Positions 23,455-33,601 are shown, counted from the stretch's first letter. The stretch: 64,000 nt of DNA from Seleniivibrio woodruffii (GCF_004339245.1 NZ_SMGG01000003.1:337106-401105); one strand, 5' to 3'. A program made the numbers and translations. The notes: generated from the sequence alone by a model not told the origin.

Positions 23455-24734
23455 CAATCCTCCAGACTTTTAAAGGTCTCCATAAACGTGGGGAATGATA
23501 CATCGACACACTCTATGTTGTCCACAGTGATTTCACCGCCGAAACGCTTGGCAAGCATAATGGCCACCATGGCGATCCTGTGGTCTTCGAATGATTTTAA
23601 AGCGGCTTTGGTGTTTATGTTTTTAATGGGATAGACTTTCATGCCGTCTTCGTACTCCTCGGTCTCCGCTCCCAGAGCGTTGAGGTTGTAAAGTGTTGCG
23701 GCGATCCGGTCGCTCTCCTTAACCCTAAGTTCCTTTGCATTGCGGATGGTCACGGGGCTGTCGGCAAAAAGTCCCAGAGTGGCTATCATGGGGAGTTCGT
23801 CTATTATGTTGGGGATTATGTCCCCTTCAACTGTACATCCGCTGAAAGACTGTGAGGAGATTATGATATCCCCTAGCTTTTCTGCTCCGCCCCTTTCGTT
23901 TTCGATGGTGTATTTAACGCCCATATCGTCCAGAATCTTGAGCATTCCGCTTCTGGTGGGGTTAAGCCCGACGTTTTCAAGCATCAGTTCCGAGCCTTCG
24001 AACATGAGAGCCGCACCGAGAAAGAAAGCCGCAGAGGAGAAGTCGCCTGGAACAACAATGTCGATTGCGTTCAGTTCCGCCGCACCCTCAACGGTTATTT
24101 TAAGCCCTTCGGTGGTTATCTTCGCACCCAGTGCCGAAAGCATTATCTCCGTGTGGTTTCTGGTGACTGCTTTTTCGGTGTAGGTTGTGATGCCCTCCGC
24201 CTGAACGCCAGCCAGAAGAATTGCACTCTTCACCTGTGCGCTCTTTGTTTCGGCGATGATATCTGCCGAATGGAGCTTTGAAGGCATGATGGTGAGGGGC
24301 AGGCATCTGCCGTTGTCCCTTGCCGCAAACTTTGCGCCCATCTGTGACAGAGGGATTATCACCCTGTCCATGGGGCGGCGGCGCAGTGATGCGTCACCTG
24401 TCAGAACGATATATTTGCCGGATGGTGCATAGACCCCTGTCAGAAGTCTTGCAGTTGTTCCGGAGTTCATACAGTCGATAACGTTTTCAGGTTCCTTAAA
24501 GTCTTTATAGCCCTGAGATGTCACCACGAAACCGTTTACAGTCTCCTCAAAGGTGACACCCATAGCTTGCATGGCCGCCATTGTTGCCTTTGTGTCGGCG
24601 GACAGAAGCGGATCTATGATACGCCCCCTTCCCTTTGCCATTGAAAGGAACATGAACGAGCGATGGCTGATGGACTTGTCCGAGGGAACACGGACAGTAC
24701 CTTTGAGGCTTTTAACCTGTTTGAATGCGGTCAT
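23454..24734 (-). CDS. aroA: 3-phosphoshikimate 1-carboxyvinyltransferase (EPSP synthase)
   Basis: This 426-residue enzyme joins PEP to shikimate-3-phosphate. It shows the SDKSISHRS shikimate-phosphate loop near residue 20, the NSGTTARLLTG loop near 90, and R-x-KESDR (ELRVKESDRI) near 340. The frame continues upstream into tyrA, but the ATG at 24734, overlapping the tyrA stop as ATGA, is the natural start. It is part of the pheA-hisC-aroF-tyrA-aroA-cmk run. Confidence 0.96.
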   Translation of the reverse strand: MTAFKQVKSLKGTVRVPSDKSISHRSFMFLSMAKGRGRIIDPLLSADTKATMAAMQAMGVTFEETVNGFVVTSQGYKDFKEPENVIDCMNSGTTARLLTGVYAPSGKYIVLTGDASLRRRPMDRVIIPLSQMGAKFAARDNGRCLPLTIMPSKLHSADIIAETKSAQVKSAILLAGVQAEGITTYTEKAVTRNHTEIMLSALGAKITTEGLKITVEGAAELNAIDIVVPGDFSSAAFFLGAALMFEGSELMLENVGLNPTRSGMLKILDDMGVKYTIENERGGAEKLGDIIISSQSFSGCTVEGDIIPNIIDELPMIATLGLFADSPVTIRNAKELRVKESDRIAATLYNLNALGAETEEYEDGMKVYPIKNINTKAALKSFEDHRIAMVAIMLAKRFGGEITVDNIECVDVSFPTFMETFKSLED

Positions 24735-25558
24735 TTCAAGGCTCTCCTGATACCCGCCGCCTTCTCGATCATTGAGTATACGGCTTCGGTATCTCTGTTC
24801 TTTATTGCCTCCCGCCAGACGTTGAGGGAGGAGATGTAATCGTCTATCATTGCAAGCATATTCTTGTCGTTTTCCATAAAGATGTCCGTCCACATGCGGG
24901 GGTCGCTTGCCGCTATCCGTGTGAAGTCACGGAATCCGCCGCCCGTGTAGTTCAGGGCATCCTTGTCTATGTGGAACACGGACTGCACCAGCGCAAATGC
25001 GGATATGTGGGGCAGATGGCTTATCAGCCCGAAGACCCTGTCGTGGGTCTCGCCGTCCATAACGCATACACGCATTCCGATGGATTCGTGCAACTCCTTC
25101 AGGTCTGCGCAGTCAAATCCGCCCTCGATGGGGGTCAGGATGTGATACGCTCCGCCGAAAAGTCCGCTTATTGCATTTGAAAATCCGGAGACCTCTTTTC
25201 CTGCTATGGGATGTCCGCCGCAGAAATTCAGCCCCGCCGCTTTTGCCGCCCCGACTATTGCGCTCTTTGTGCTTCCGCCGTCGGTCACAGGCCTTTTAAA
25301 CCCTTTGGCTCCGAGATATTCTATAAACTCAACTGCCGAACGAACCGGCAGGCAGATATAGAGCAGGTCGAAGTCAAGTGACAGAAGGGTATCCGCATCA
25401 TCTGTGACATACTCGAAAAGTCCCGTTTCCGCTGCCTTTGCAAGGGTGTCGGTGTTTTTGTCGTATGCGATGAGACGGATGTTCTTTTCGGCGAATGAAA
25501 GAGCCAGAGAACCGCCGATGAGTCCCAGACCCGCAAAAGCTATGGTGTTTATCTTCAT
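24731..25558 (-). CDS. tyrA: Prephenate dehydrogenase
   Basis: This 275-residue NAD(P)-dependent enzyme oxidatively decarboxylates prephenate (or arogenate) toward tyrosine. It has an N-terminal Rossmann motif GLGLIGGSLA, the LPVR segment, GGHPIAGKE (active-site His) and the SHLPH motif. It overlaps aroF upstream and aroA downstream by four bases each. No ACT domain is present, so feedback control probably acts elsewhere. Confidence 0.95.
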   Translation of the reverse strand: MKINTIAFAGLGLIGGSLALSFAEKNIRLIAYDKNTDTLAKAAETGLFEYVTDDADTLLSLDFDLLYICLPVRSAVEFIEYLGAKGFKRPVTDGGSTKSAIVGAAKAAGLNFCGGHPIAGKEVSGFSNAISGLFGGAYHILTPIEGGFDCADLKELHESIGMRVCVMDGETHDRVFGLISHLPHISAFALVQSVFHIDKDALNYTGGGFRDFTRIAASDPRMWTDIFMENDKNMLAMIDDYISSLNVWREAIKNRDTEAVYSMIEKAAGIRRALK

Positions 25559-26577
25559 TCGGTTATCAGTTTTCTTCCGATGGTCTCTGCAATGATGTTC
25601 AGACGCTTCATCAGAACGTCGAAATCATCAGGCAGAATGGACTGGTCGCCGTCGCTGAACGCCTCTTCGGGGCAGTTATGCACCTCGACCATAAGTCCGT
25701 CGGCACCCGCCGCAACCGCCGCCTGCGACATGGGCAGAATGCAGTCTCTTCGTCCTGTGCCGTGGCTGGGGTCTGCCACAACGGGCAGATGGCTCATGCT
25801 CTTAAGCACGGGAATTGCGGAGAGATCCAGAGTGTTTCTTGTCTCGGTTTCAAAGGTTCTGATGCCCCTTTCGCAGAGGATTATCTCATCGTTACCGCCC
25901 GCCGCAACGTATTCCGCCGCCATGAGCAGTTCCTTCATTGTTGCGGACAAACCCCTTTTAAGCATAACGGGTTTGCGCACTGTGCCGAGATCTTTCAGCA
26001 GACGGAAATTCTGCATGTTCCGTGCGCCTATCTGGATTATGTCTGTATACTCACAGATGAGATCCATATCTCTGGGATCCATCAGCTCAGTGATAACGAG
26101 CATTCCGTTGGCGTCCGCCGCCTCACGCAGATATTTCAGCCCCTCCTCCCCGAGTCCCTGAAAGACATAAGGGGATGTGCGGGGTTTGAAAGCTCCGCCC
26201 CTGAGGATCTTCGCTCCGGCCTTGCGTGTGCGCTCGGCAAGATACATAAGCATCTCACGGTTTTCAACGGAACAGGGGCCTGCCATGACCACGACGTTTC
26301 CGCCGCCAATTTTGACCCCTTTTATATCGATAACGGTTTCAGTCTTTTTAAAGTCGGAGCTCACCAGCTTGTATGGCTTTGAAATAGGTACGACCTTTTC
26401 AACGCCGGGCATGGCGAACAGCGGCTTCTCACGCAGGATACGCTCGTCGCCTATTGCGCCGAGGATTGTTCTGTCCTGCGTTTCGGACATGCTGGTTTTA
26501 AAGCCGAATTGCTCCAGCCTGTTCTTCACATGTTCGATGTCCTGTTTTGCCGCATCCTTCTTAAATACGATTATCAT
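25555..26577 (-). CDS. aroF: 3-deoxy-7-phosphoheptulonate (DAHP) synthase, type I-beta with ferredoxin-like N-terminal domain
   Basis: This 340-residue enzyme makes the first shikimate-pathway intermediate from PEP and erythrose-4-phosphate. Residues 1-70 form the ferredoxin-like regulatory domain known from Thermotoga-type enzymes, which binds tyrosine or phenylalanine. The barrel follows with MAGPCSVEN, LRGGAFKPRTSPY, LMLKRG-type VMLKRGLS and ADPSHGTGRR. Four-base overlaps link it to hisC and tyrA. Confidence 0.95.
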   Translation of the reverse strand: MIIVFKKDAAKQDIEHVKNRLEQFGFKTSMSETQDRTILGAIGDERILREKPLFAMPGVEKVVPISKPYKLVSSDFKKTETVIDIKGVKIGGGNVVVMAGPCSVENREMLMYLAERTRKAGAKILRGGAFKPRTSPYVFQGLGEEGLKYLREAADANGMLVITELMDPRDMDLICEYTDIIQIGARNMQNFRLLKDLGTVRKPVMLKRGLSATMKELLMAAEYVAAGGNDEIILCERGIRTFETETRNTLDLSAIPVLKSMSHLPVVADPSHGTGRRDCILPMSQAAVAAGADGLMVEVHNCPEEAFSDGDQSILPDDFDVLMKRLNIIAETIGRKLITE

Positions 26578-27671
26578 TTGCCGAGAACCTTTTTAAGCTG
26601 TTCGATGAAGGCTTCGTTCTCTGGCATTGTGCCTACGGACACACGGATATATTTTGCGAGGCCGGGGCCGAGATAGCGGACGATTATTCCCTTTTTCAGA
26701 AGTTCGTTGAAAACCTTTTCGCCATCGCCGACTTCAACAAGTATGAAGTTCGCCTGAGACTTTACGAAATCAAGCCCAAGCTTTTTGAACTCCTTCTGGA
26801 GATAGTTTCTGCCCTTCTTATTCTTTTTGATGACCTTGTCCAGATATGCAGCGTCTTCCACAGCCGCTTCTGCCGCAACCTGTGCCGCCATGTTTGTGTT
26901 GAAGGGCTGGCGCACACGGTTCATCATGTCGATGGCCATTGCGTCCGCAACAACGTATCCGCAGCGGAGAGCCGCCAGACCGTATGCCTTGGAGAAGGTG
27001 CGCATTATGAACACGTTGTGGAACGCATCCAGATATTTCATAGTGTCGGGGAAGTCCTTTGCGTCGGCAAACTCAACGTATGCCTCGTCAAACACGACTA
27101 TAACGTCGGAAGGGACTTTCTCCATGAACGCACGGAGTTTTTTGTCGCCTGTGTAGCCCCCTGTGGGGTTGTTGGGGTTTGCGATGAATATCATGCGTGT
27201 TTTTTCGTCCACAGCGGCAAGAACCGCATCAAGGTCGAAAGAGAAATCCTTTTTACAGGGTATCCACTTGCATGTTTTTCCCGCCGCCTGAGCTATTGAT
27301 GAATACACCGAAAAGCTGGGCGCAGGGCTTATTACATGCTCGCCGTCTTTCAGGAAAGTGCGGATGGCGAGTTCGATTATTTCGTTTGAACCTGTGCCGA
27401 AAAGGAGCATATCTGCGGGGACTTCCAGTTTCGCCGCAAGTTTTGTGCGGAGATAATGGGCATCGCCGTAGGGATAGCGTGATATTTCGGGAAAGAAGTT
27501 TTTAAGAGCGGTTTTAACCTTCGGCGAAGGACCGAAAGGGTTTTCGTTTGAGGCGAGTTTGATGGCCTCTTTAATGCCGAGCTCTCTCTCAAGCTCTTTT
27601 ACGGGCTTGCCGGGTTTGTAGGGAACGATGTCTGCTATTTCTTTTCCGGCGAGTTTCTTGAAATCTGTCAT
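26574..27671 (-). CDS. hisC: Histidinol-phosphate/aromatic aminotransferase
   Basis: This 365-residue PLP enzyme has fold type I motifs: SNENPFGPSP at the N-terminus, NPNNPTG, VFDEAYVEF and the PLP lysine in TFSKAYGLAALR. HisC acts in histidine synthesis, but family members also transaminate phenylpyruvate and hydroxyphenylpyruvate. Its place between pheA and aroF/tyrA suggests it provides the final step to Phe and Tyr here. Overlaps with both neighbours indicate coupling. Confidence 0.92.
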   Translation of the reverse strand: MTDFKKLAGKEIADIVPYKPGKPVKELERELGIKEAIKLASNENPFGPSPKVKTALKNFFPEISRYPYGDAHYLRTKLAAKLEVPADMLLFGTGSNEIIELAIRTFLKDGEHVISPAPSFSVYSSIAQAAGKTCKWIPCKKDFSFDLDAVLAAVDEKTRMIFIANPNNPTGGYTGDKKLRAFMEKVPSDVIVVFDEAYVEFADAKDFPDTMKYLDAFHNVFIMRTFSKAYGLAALRCGYVVADAMAIDMMNRVRQPFNTNMAAQVAAEAAVEDAAYLDKVIKKNKKGRNYLQKEFKKLGLDFVKSQANFILVEVGDGEKVFNELLKKGIIVRYLGPGLAKYIRVSVGTMPENEAFIEQLKKVLGK

Positions 27672-28738
27672 TTTTCCCCCTTAGGATAGGAACCGAGCAC
27701 TTTGAAAAATGCCGTATGTTCGCTTAAGCCGCTGAGTGCGGTTTTAAGTCTGTTATCTGCTATATGTCCCTCCACGTCAACAAAAAAGACGTATTCCCAC
27801 GCCTTTTGGCGGGACGGACGGGACTCGATTTTGGTCATGTTTATGTCAGCATTTGCAAGCACCGACAGAGCTTCATAAAGGGAGCCTGCCTTGTGCGCCA
27901 CAGAGAAAACTATGGATGTCTTGTCGTTGCCTGTGGGCAGGGGTTCGTAGTTTCCGATGAGCAGAAAGCGGGTGAAGTTGTTGGGGTTGTCCTCTATGGA
28001 TTTCTCCACAACGCGCAGGTTATATTTCAACTGTGCCATCTCGCTTGAAATTGCGGCTACGGTTTCGTCCTTCGATGCCAGCTCCGCCGCTTTTGCAGTT
28101 GAGTCAATTTCGTGGACGGGGATGTCCGGACAGTTGGCCGCAAGCCATTTGCGGCACTGGCCAATGGCCTGATAGTGGCTGTATATCACCTGAACGTCTT
28201 CAAAGTTTCCGGTTCTGTTCATAAGGTTGTGGCTTATTTCAAGGAATATTTCGCCGCATATCTTAAGATTGCTGGTGGTGAAGGTGTCCAGTGTGTGGTT
28301 GACGATGCCTTCCAGAGAGTTTTCCACAGGCACGATGCCGAATGCCAGCCTGCCCCGCTCAACGCTGTCGAACACCTCGGGGATGTTGCGGATGGGGATG
28401 AGCGTTGCGGAGAGTCCGAACTGCTTTATGGCGGCCATGTTTGTGAACGTGCCTTCGGGGCCCAGATATCCCACCTTCTGCACCTCTTCCAGAGAGAGGG
28501 ACGCGGAGATTATCTCACGGTAGACCGAGCGCAGGGCATCGTTGGGAAACGGTCCTTTGTTCAGCCCTGTAAGACGCTCAAAAATCTTCTTCTCTCTGGA
28601 CGGAACATAAAGAGGCTGTCCGGCGGCCTTCTTTATCTCGCCGATGTGCATTGCCTCGTTCGCCCTTCTGTTCAGAAGATCGAGAATCTGCTGGTCGATG
28701 TCGTCAATGTTTTGTCTGTGTTTATCAAGTTCATCCAT
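27668..28738 (-). CDS. pheA: Bifunctional chorismate mutase/prephenate dehydratase (P-protein)
   Basis: This 356-residue protein has an N-terminal AroQ chorismate mutase (about 1-85, RQNIDDIDQQILDLLNRR), a prephenate dehydratase domain (about 90-265, GYLGPEGTFTNMAA; NSLEGIVNHTLD; NNFTRFLLIG) and a C-terminal ACT domain (about 275-356, ESRPSRQKAWEYVFFVDVEGH) that binds phenylalanine. The start is taken at ATG 28738 because the AroQ helix begins there. It is the first gene of the aromatic operon. Confidence 0.95.
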   Translation of the reverse strand: MDELDKHRQNIDDIDQQILDLLNRRANEAMHIGEIKKAAGQPLYVPSREKKIFERLTGLNKGPFPNDALRSVYREIISASLSLEEVQKVGYLGPEGTFTNMAAIKQFGLSATLIPIRNIPEVFDSVERGRLAFGIVPVENSLEGIVNHTLDTFTTSNLKICGEIFLEISHNLMNRTGNFEDVQVIYSHYQAIGQCRKWLAANCPDIPVHEIDSTAKAAELASKDETVAAISSEMAQLKYNLRVVEKSIEDNPNNFTRFLLIGNYEPLPTGNDKTSIVFSVAHKAGSLYEALSVLANADINMTKIESRPSRQKAWEYVFFVDVEGHIADNRLKTALSGLSEHTAFFKVLGSYPKGEK

Positions 28739-28955
28739 AAAAGGGAAGATAGCAGACAAACACCCGTTGCGCAAGAGTTTGAAGCGTGTTCAAAGCAAAA
28801 AAATTTATGTGCTATATTATATGCGGGTTTGAACGGCTTATGATTAGTATTGCAATTAATTCGAAACAGATTGATTTCATATGCGGCAGTCTGTATATTT
28901 TGGGAAAATAACTGCATAGGGTTTTGTTCCCCTCTTTGACAAATAGGTGCTTAAC

Positions 28956-29990
28956 TTGAAAATATTAATCTTTAACCCGTCATTCCTCGGCGACAGCGTG
29001 CTCACAACGCCGCTGATAAAAGCCGTAAAATTAAAACATCCCGATGCGGAGATATCCTTCTGTGTCCGTCCTGAATACGCACCCCTTTTTGAGGGACTCG
29101 ATGAAATTTCAGAGGTTATCCCTTTTGACAAGCGAAAGAGCTATTCCGGTCTGTCGGGTATCTTCCGCTTTGCCGAAGAGCTTAAGAGCAGAGGATTCGA
29201 TATGGTGCTAGCTCCCCATAAGTCTTTCCGCACCAATCTCACCCTGTTTCTGGCGAAGATCCCCGTGCGTATCGGCTTCGTTGAGAGTGCGTTCTCCACA
29301 CTGCTGACAGCCACCCGCTCAAGAGATATGGATCTCCACGAGGTTCAGCGCAATATGCTCCTTTATGAGGCCGCATTCGGCGAACTGCCCCCGAAACTTC
29401 CCTTGAGCGTATATATAGATGAAGAGGCGAAATCAAAATTCGCCGCACTGGGCAAAAATCTTGTGGGGATTGCGCCGGGCAGTGTATGGGCTACAAAGAT
29501 GTGGCCTGCGGAGAACTTTGCCGCCGTTGCCGACTGGCTTAAGGACAACGGATACACCCCTGTGATAATCGGTGCGCCTGACGACGTTCCCGCTGCCGAA
29601 AAACTAATGCACTCATCAAAATATGAGCATATCAACATGTGCGGAAAAACTTCTCTGAAGGAACTTCCGGCACTGATAGCTAATTTTGAGTTTCTGGTGA
29701 CCAACGATTCAGGCCCCATGCATATCGCCGTTGCGACTGGTGTGCGCTGTGTGGCTGTGTTCGGCCCAACTGTAAAGGAGCTTGGCTTCACCCCCTACGA
29801 TGAGAACAGCAGAGTTGCCGAGGTGGAGGGTCTCTCCTGCCGCCCCTGCGGACTGCACGGCAGCAACAAATGTCCTAAGAAGCATTTCCGGTGTATGCTG
29901 GAGATACTGCCTGAAGACGTTATAAAGCTCATTGACAAAGAGGAGGCGGTCACCCGCACGGAAAAATACGAAACGGTTAAGGCGAACTGA
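28956..29990 (+). CDS. waaF: GT9 heptosyltransferase (LPS core)
   Basis: This 344-residue family 9 glycosyltransferase has FNPSFLGDSVLTTPLIKA at the N-terminus, the donor-site GIAPGSVWATKMWP and NDSGPMHIA, and a C-terminal Cys cluster (CRPCGLHGSNKCPKKHFRC) common in this family. It adds heptose to the inner LPS core at the cytoplasmic membrane face. TTG 28956 is chosen as start because AGGTG (28945-28949) is 6 bases before it; an in-frame GTG at 28947 overlaps that site. It overlaps the next GT9 gene by one base. Confidence 0.88.
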   Translation: MKILIFNPSFLGDSVLTTPLIKAVKLKHPDAEISFCVRPEYAPLFEGLDEISEVIPFDKRKSYSGLSGIFRFAEELKSRGFDMVLAPHKSFRTNLTLFLAKIPVRIGFVESAFSTLLTATRSRDMDLHEVQRNMLLYEAAFGELPPKLPLSVYIDEEAKSKFAALGKNLVGIAPGSVWATKMWPAENFAAVADWLKDNGYTPVIIGAPDDVPAAEKLMHSSKYEHINMCGKTSLKELPALIANFEFLVTNDSGPMHIAVATGVRCVAVFGPTVKELGFTPYDENSRVAEVEGLSCRPCGLHGSNKCPKKHFRCMLEILPEDVIKLIDKEEAVTRTEKYETVKAN

Positions 29991-30922
29991 TGAAAGTTCT
30001 TTTTGTCCGTTTCAGCTCGCTGGGGGATATAATCCTCACCACCGGAGTTATAAGAAAGTTTAAGGAACTGTTTCCGGACGCTCAGGCGGACGTGCTCACC
30101 TATGCGCCGTTTGCCGAGGTCTATAAAGGCCTGCCGTTCGTAAACAGGGTGCTTTCATATGATAAGAAAGACGGAATAATAGCATATTTCAGCCTTATCC
30201 AGAAGGAGGCAGAGGAGTATGACCACATCTTCGACCTCCACGGAAAGCTTCTGTCAATGTTTCTCCGCTTTCATGCACAGGCTGACTATCATAAATATAT
30301 GAAGGATTCCGCCGCCCGTCGCAGATTCGTCAAAACCGGAAAGCGTGACCCCAGACTTGATATACATGTGGTTCAGAAATATTTTGAGCCGGTTGCAGAG
30401 ACTTTTAATGTTCCCATGCCGGAGCTTGAAGAACTGCGCCCTGTTCTGGCATCCAAGGCCGAACCCGTTAAAGGACACATTCTGGTGCACCCGTTCGCCA
30501 GTAAATATACGAAGACCTACCCGTTTGCAGGGGAGCTTGCGGAACTGCTTCTGCAAAACGGTTATACCCCTGTGTTTGTCGGAGACGGCAAAGCTCCGGA
30601 CGTTGACGGCATAATCAATAAAACGGGTAAAACGACCATCAGAGAGCTTTTCGATAATATAGCCGCATGCGAAAAGGTGATATCCACCGATTCGGGGCCT
30701 CTGCACATCGCAACGGCTCTGGGCAGGCCGACTGTGGCTGTTTTCGGTTCAACCACAAAGGATTTCGGGTTCTATCCGTCATTCGGCGGGGTCAGGGTTG
30801 TGGAGGACAACTCCGTTTCGTGCCGCCCATGCCATGTCCACGGTCAGGATGCCTGTCCGAAAGGCCATTTCGACTGCATGATGCACCTCACGCCTGAAAA
30901 GGTTCTGGAAGCCCTTTCGTAA
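29990..30922 (+). CDS. GT9 heptosyltransferase (LPS core), second copy
   Basis: This 310-residue protein is a paralogue of the preceding one, with RFSSLGDIILTTGVIRKFK, a HPFASKYTKTYPF donor loop, STDSGPLHIA and the C-terminal CRPCHVHGQDACPKGHFDC cluster. It may act as heptosyltransferase I or III, or on another core sugar. TGATG overlap with the first gene implies coupled translation. Confidence 0.87.
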   Translation: MKVLFVRFSSLGDIILTTGVIRKFKELFPDAQADVLTYAPFAEVYKGLPFVNRVLSYDKKDGIIAYFSLIQKEAEEYDHIFDLHGKLLSMFLRFHAQADYHKYMKDSAARRRFVKTGKRDPRLDIHVVQKYFEPVAETFNVPMPELEELRPVLASKAEPVKGHILVHPFASKYTKTYPFAGELAELLLQNGYTPVFVGDGKAPDVDGIINKTGKTTIRELFDNIAACEKVISTDSGPLHIATALGRPTVAVFGSTTKDFGFYPSFGGVRVVEDNSVSCRPCHVHGQDACPKGHFDCMMHLTPEKVLEALS

Positions 30923-30934
30923 GCCTTATCTTTG

Positions 30935-30963
30935 TTGACACTTCAAAGTATACGTTATATAAA
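30935..30963 (+). promoter_or_regulatory. Strong sigma-70-type promoter for tkt
   Basis: A perfect TTGACA (30935-30940), a 17-bp spacer and TATAAA (30958-30963) lie about 47 bases before the tkt start. Confidence 0.75.
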
Positions 30964-31010
30964 GCCAAAGCCTGATACAGGTCTATGCATAGAAAACTGA
31001 GGTATTATAT

Positions 31011-32921
31011 ATGAGAAACTGTGGATTTGACGTGGATTTCACCCCGAAAGACATGCAGGAACTTGCTGAAACGGCAAAACTCTGCCGCGGCGATATTCTG
31101 AAAATGACAACGCTGGCTGGCAGCGGACACCCCGGCGGTTCCATGTCGTCTATAGATATGTATCTGACAGTGTACAGATATGCCAACATCACCCCCGAAA
31201 ACGTTAAATCCCCTTCAAGGGACAGGGTTTTCGTGTCCCACGGACACACAAGCCCCGGTGTATACTCCGCCCTTGCACGCAACGGATTTTTCGATATAGA
31301 CCAGGCTGTTGCCGAGTTTCGTCTGGCCGGAAGCATCTATGAAGGCCACATCGAAAGGATGGTTAACGGTGTCGAGTGGACAACGGGCAACCTCGGACAG
31401 GGACTCTCTGCCGCATGCGGAGCCGCTATGGCTGGCGAGATAGCAGGCGAGGAGTTCAGCGTATTCTGCTTCATGGGCGACGGCGAACAGCAGAAGGGTC
31501 AGCAGGCTGAGGCGAGACGCTTTGCCGCAATGCACGGCCTTAACAACATCACCGCTTTCATCGACTATAACAAGCTTCAGATAAGCGGCAACATTGAAGA
31601 CGTAATGTATCAGAACATAAAGGACGACTACACTGCAGACGGCTGGTTCGTTATCACTGTTGACGGCCATGACTTCGAAAAACTTTTCACAGCCATCAAA
31701 TATGGTCAGAAGATAGAACAGCCCGTGCTTATCCTTGCTGAAACAGTGATGAGCAAAGGCGTATCCTTCATGGAGAACATCCACGGATACCACGGAAAGC
31801 CCCTTACAGACGAGCAGCTTGACAAAGCTCTTGCGGAGCTTGGTCTGGAAAACGACATCGCAAGATACAGAGAGATGCGTAAGGCGTTCGTGTTCGACCC
31901 CTCACACCACGAGCTTGAGATCCCCGAAGTTAAGGTGGCCTACGACAGAAACAAGGAATACGGACTGGACGTTAAGACCGACTGCCGTTCGGCGTTCGGC
32001 GATGCGATATACGATATAGTTAAGAACTCTCAGGAAGAGGGAATGACCCCCGTTGCAGTTTTCGACTGCGACCTCGCCAGCTCTGTTAAAACAGACAAGG
32101 TTGAGAAAGAGTTTCCCGATAACTTCGTTCAGGCGGGCATTCAGGAGCACCACGCATGTGTTGCCGGCGGTTCGGCCAGCGTTAACGGCGTTCTGGCTTT
32201 CTTCGCCGACTTCGGCGTATTCGGAGTGGACGAGGTTTACAACCAGCAGAGACTTAACGACATCAACGGCGCAAGCCTTAAGACCGTCACAACCCACATA
32301 GGTATCGACGTGGGCGAGGACGGCAAGACTCACCAGTGCATCGACTACCTCGGAACACTGCGCAACCTGTTCGGATTCAGAGTCATCATCCCCGCCGATC
32401 CCAACCAGACCTATAAGGCTGTTGGCTTTGCGGCTGAGAACCCCGGAAACTTCCTTGTGGGTATGGGTCGTTCAAAACTCGCAGTGATAGCTGACGGCGA
32501 CAAGCCTTTCTTCGGCAAGGGATACGACTTCAAATACGGTCAGGTGGACGTTCTGCGTGACGGCGATTTCGCCATCGCAACCTACGGCAGCATGACTGCC
32601 CGTGCGTTGAAAGTTGCCGAAATTCTGGAAAAACAGGGTATCAAGGCGGCAGTGCTCAACTGCTCATGCCCTCTGCATCCTGATATGGAAGCATTTGAGA
32701 AATATACGGATAAACCCGTTTTTGTATATGAGGATCACAACGAATTCACAGGTCTGGCGGCCACTCTGGCAAACAAATTTGCAGACGACGGCGAGCCTGT
32801 GCGCATAGTCCGTTTCGGCGTGAGAGGCTATGCCTTCTCCGGTACTCCCGAGGACATTTTCAAACTCTTAGGCCTCGACCCCGAAACAGTGGCAGAGAGC
32901 ATTAAAGCGGAGCTTGCATGA
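31011..32921 (+). CDS. tkt: Transketolase
   Basis: This 636-residue thiamine-diphosphate enzyme interconverts C2 units in the pentose phosphate pathway and supplies erythrose-4-phosphate for the shikimate operon next door. It has GSGHPGGSMSSIDMY, HGHTSPGVYSALA, the ThDP-Mg motif GDGEQQKGQ...NNITAFIDYN, and a pyrimidine-domain ending EHHACVAGGSA. It is a full-length single-chain form. The ATG overlaps nothing upstream and has its own promoter. Confidence 0.95.
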   Translation: MRNCGFDVDFTPKDMQELAETAKLCRGDILKMTTLAGSGHPGGSMSSIDMYLTVYRYANITPENVKSPSRDRVFVSHGHTSPGVYSALARNGFFDIDQAVAEFRLAGSIYEGHIERMVNGVEWTTGNLGQGLSAACGAAMAGEIAGEEFSVFCFMGDGEQQKGQQAEARRFAAMHGLNNITAFIDYNKLQISGNIEDVMYQNIKDDYTADGWFVITVDGHDFEKLFTAIKYGQKIEQPVLILAETVMSKGVSFMENIHGYHGKPLTDEQLDKALAELGLENDIARYREMRKAFVFDPSHHELEIPEVKVAYDRNKEYGLDVKTDCRSAFGDAIYDIVKNSQEEGMTPVAVFDCDLASSVKTDKVEKEFPDNFVQAGIQEHHACVAGGSASVNGVLAFFADFGVFGVDEVYNQQRLNDINGASLKTVTTHIGIDVGEDGKTHQCIDYLGTLRNLFGFRVIIPADPNQTYKAVGFAAENPGNFLVGMGRSKLAVIADGDKPFFGKGYDFKYGQVDVLRDGDFAIATYGSMTARALKVAEILEKQGIKAAVLNCSCPLHPDMEAFEKYTDKPVFVYEDHNEFTGLAATLANKFADDGEPVRIVRFGVRGYAFSGTPEDIFKLLGLDPETVAESIKAELA

Positions 32922-33601
32922 TAATACACGGAAGAAACACTGTCGAGGAAGCACTCAAGCTGGATATAGTTAAACTGCTCCATGTGAAGGTTAACTCGAC
33001 CTTTGACCCTAAGAAATATAAAGTTGAATGCCGCACCTACGGCTCTAAGGAGTTCGAACACTTTTTCGGACAGGAGGCGCAGGGAGTTGCGGCGGAGATA
33101 AGAGACCTTGAGCCGAAGTTTTTCGATAAGGTCTTTGATAAGATACTTGAAAACGGTCCCGTTGTTATTCTCGACAGGATTTTTGACCCCCATAACTACG
33201 GGGCGATAATAAGAGCGGCCAACTGCTTCGGCATAAAGACCGTTCTGGTGGGCTTCGATAAGCAGGCTCCTATCACTGCGGCGGTCTGCAAGGCTTCCAG
33301 CGGAACAATATTCCACACTCTGGTGGCGGGCGCAGGAAACACTGCAACAGCATTGAAAAAACTTCAGGATGCCGGATACAAGGCCTATGCGGCGGACGTC
33401 CACGGGCAGACAGCCCTTAAGGACGTTGTTTTCGACCATAAATCCGTCATTATTATGGGTTCCGAAGGTAAAGGCATACGCCCCGCACTTCTGGAGCTTG
33501 CGAACACACATGTGAAAATTCCCATGAGGGGCGATATCGACTCTCTGAACGTAGCTCAGAGTGCGGCGGTCATCATGTACGAGTTCACACGGGGGCTATA
33601 A
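32918..33601 (+). CDS. rlmB: 23S rRNA (guanosine-2251-2'-O)-methyltransferase (SpoU family)
   Basis: This 227-residue SPOUT methyltransferase has a substrate-binding N-terminal domain starting IIHGRNTVEEAL and the three SpoU motifs: RIFDPHNYGAIIRAA, IIMGSEGKGI and IPMRGDIDSLNVAQSAAV. The HGRNTVEEAL start is typical of RlmB, although a related TrmH-like rRNA or tRNA target is possible. ATGA overlap with tkt. Confidence 0.88.
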   Translation: MIIHGRNTVEEALKLDIVKLLHVKVNSTFDPKKYKVECRTYGSKEFEHFFGQEAQGVAAEIRDLEPKFFDKVFDKILENGPVVILDRIFDPHNYGAIIRAANCFGIKTVLVGFDKQAPITAAVCKASSGTIFHTLVAGAGNTATALKKLQDAGYKAYAADVHGQTALKDVVFDHKSVIIMGSEGKGIRPALLELANTHVKIPMRGDIDSLNVAQSAAVIMYEFTRGL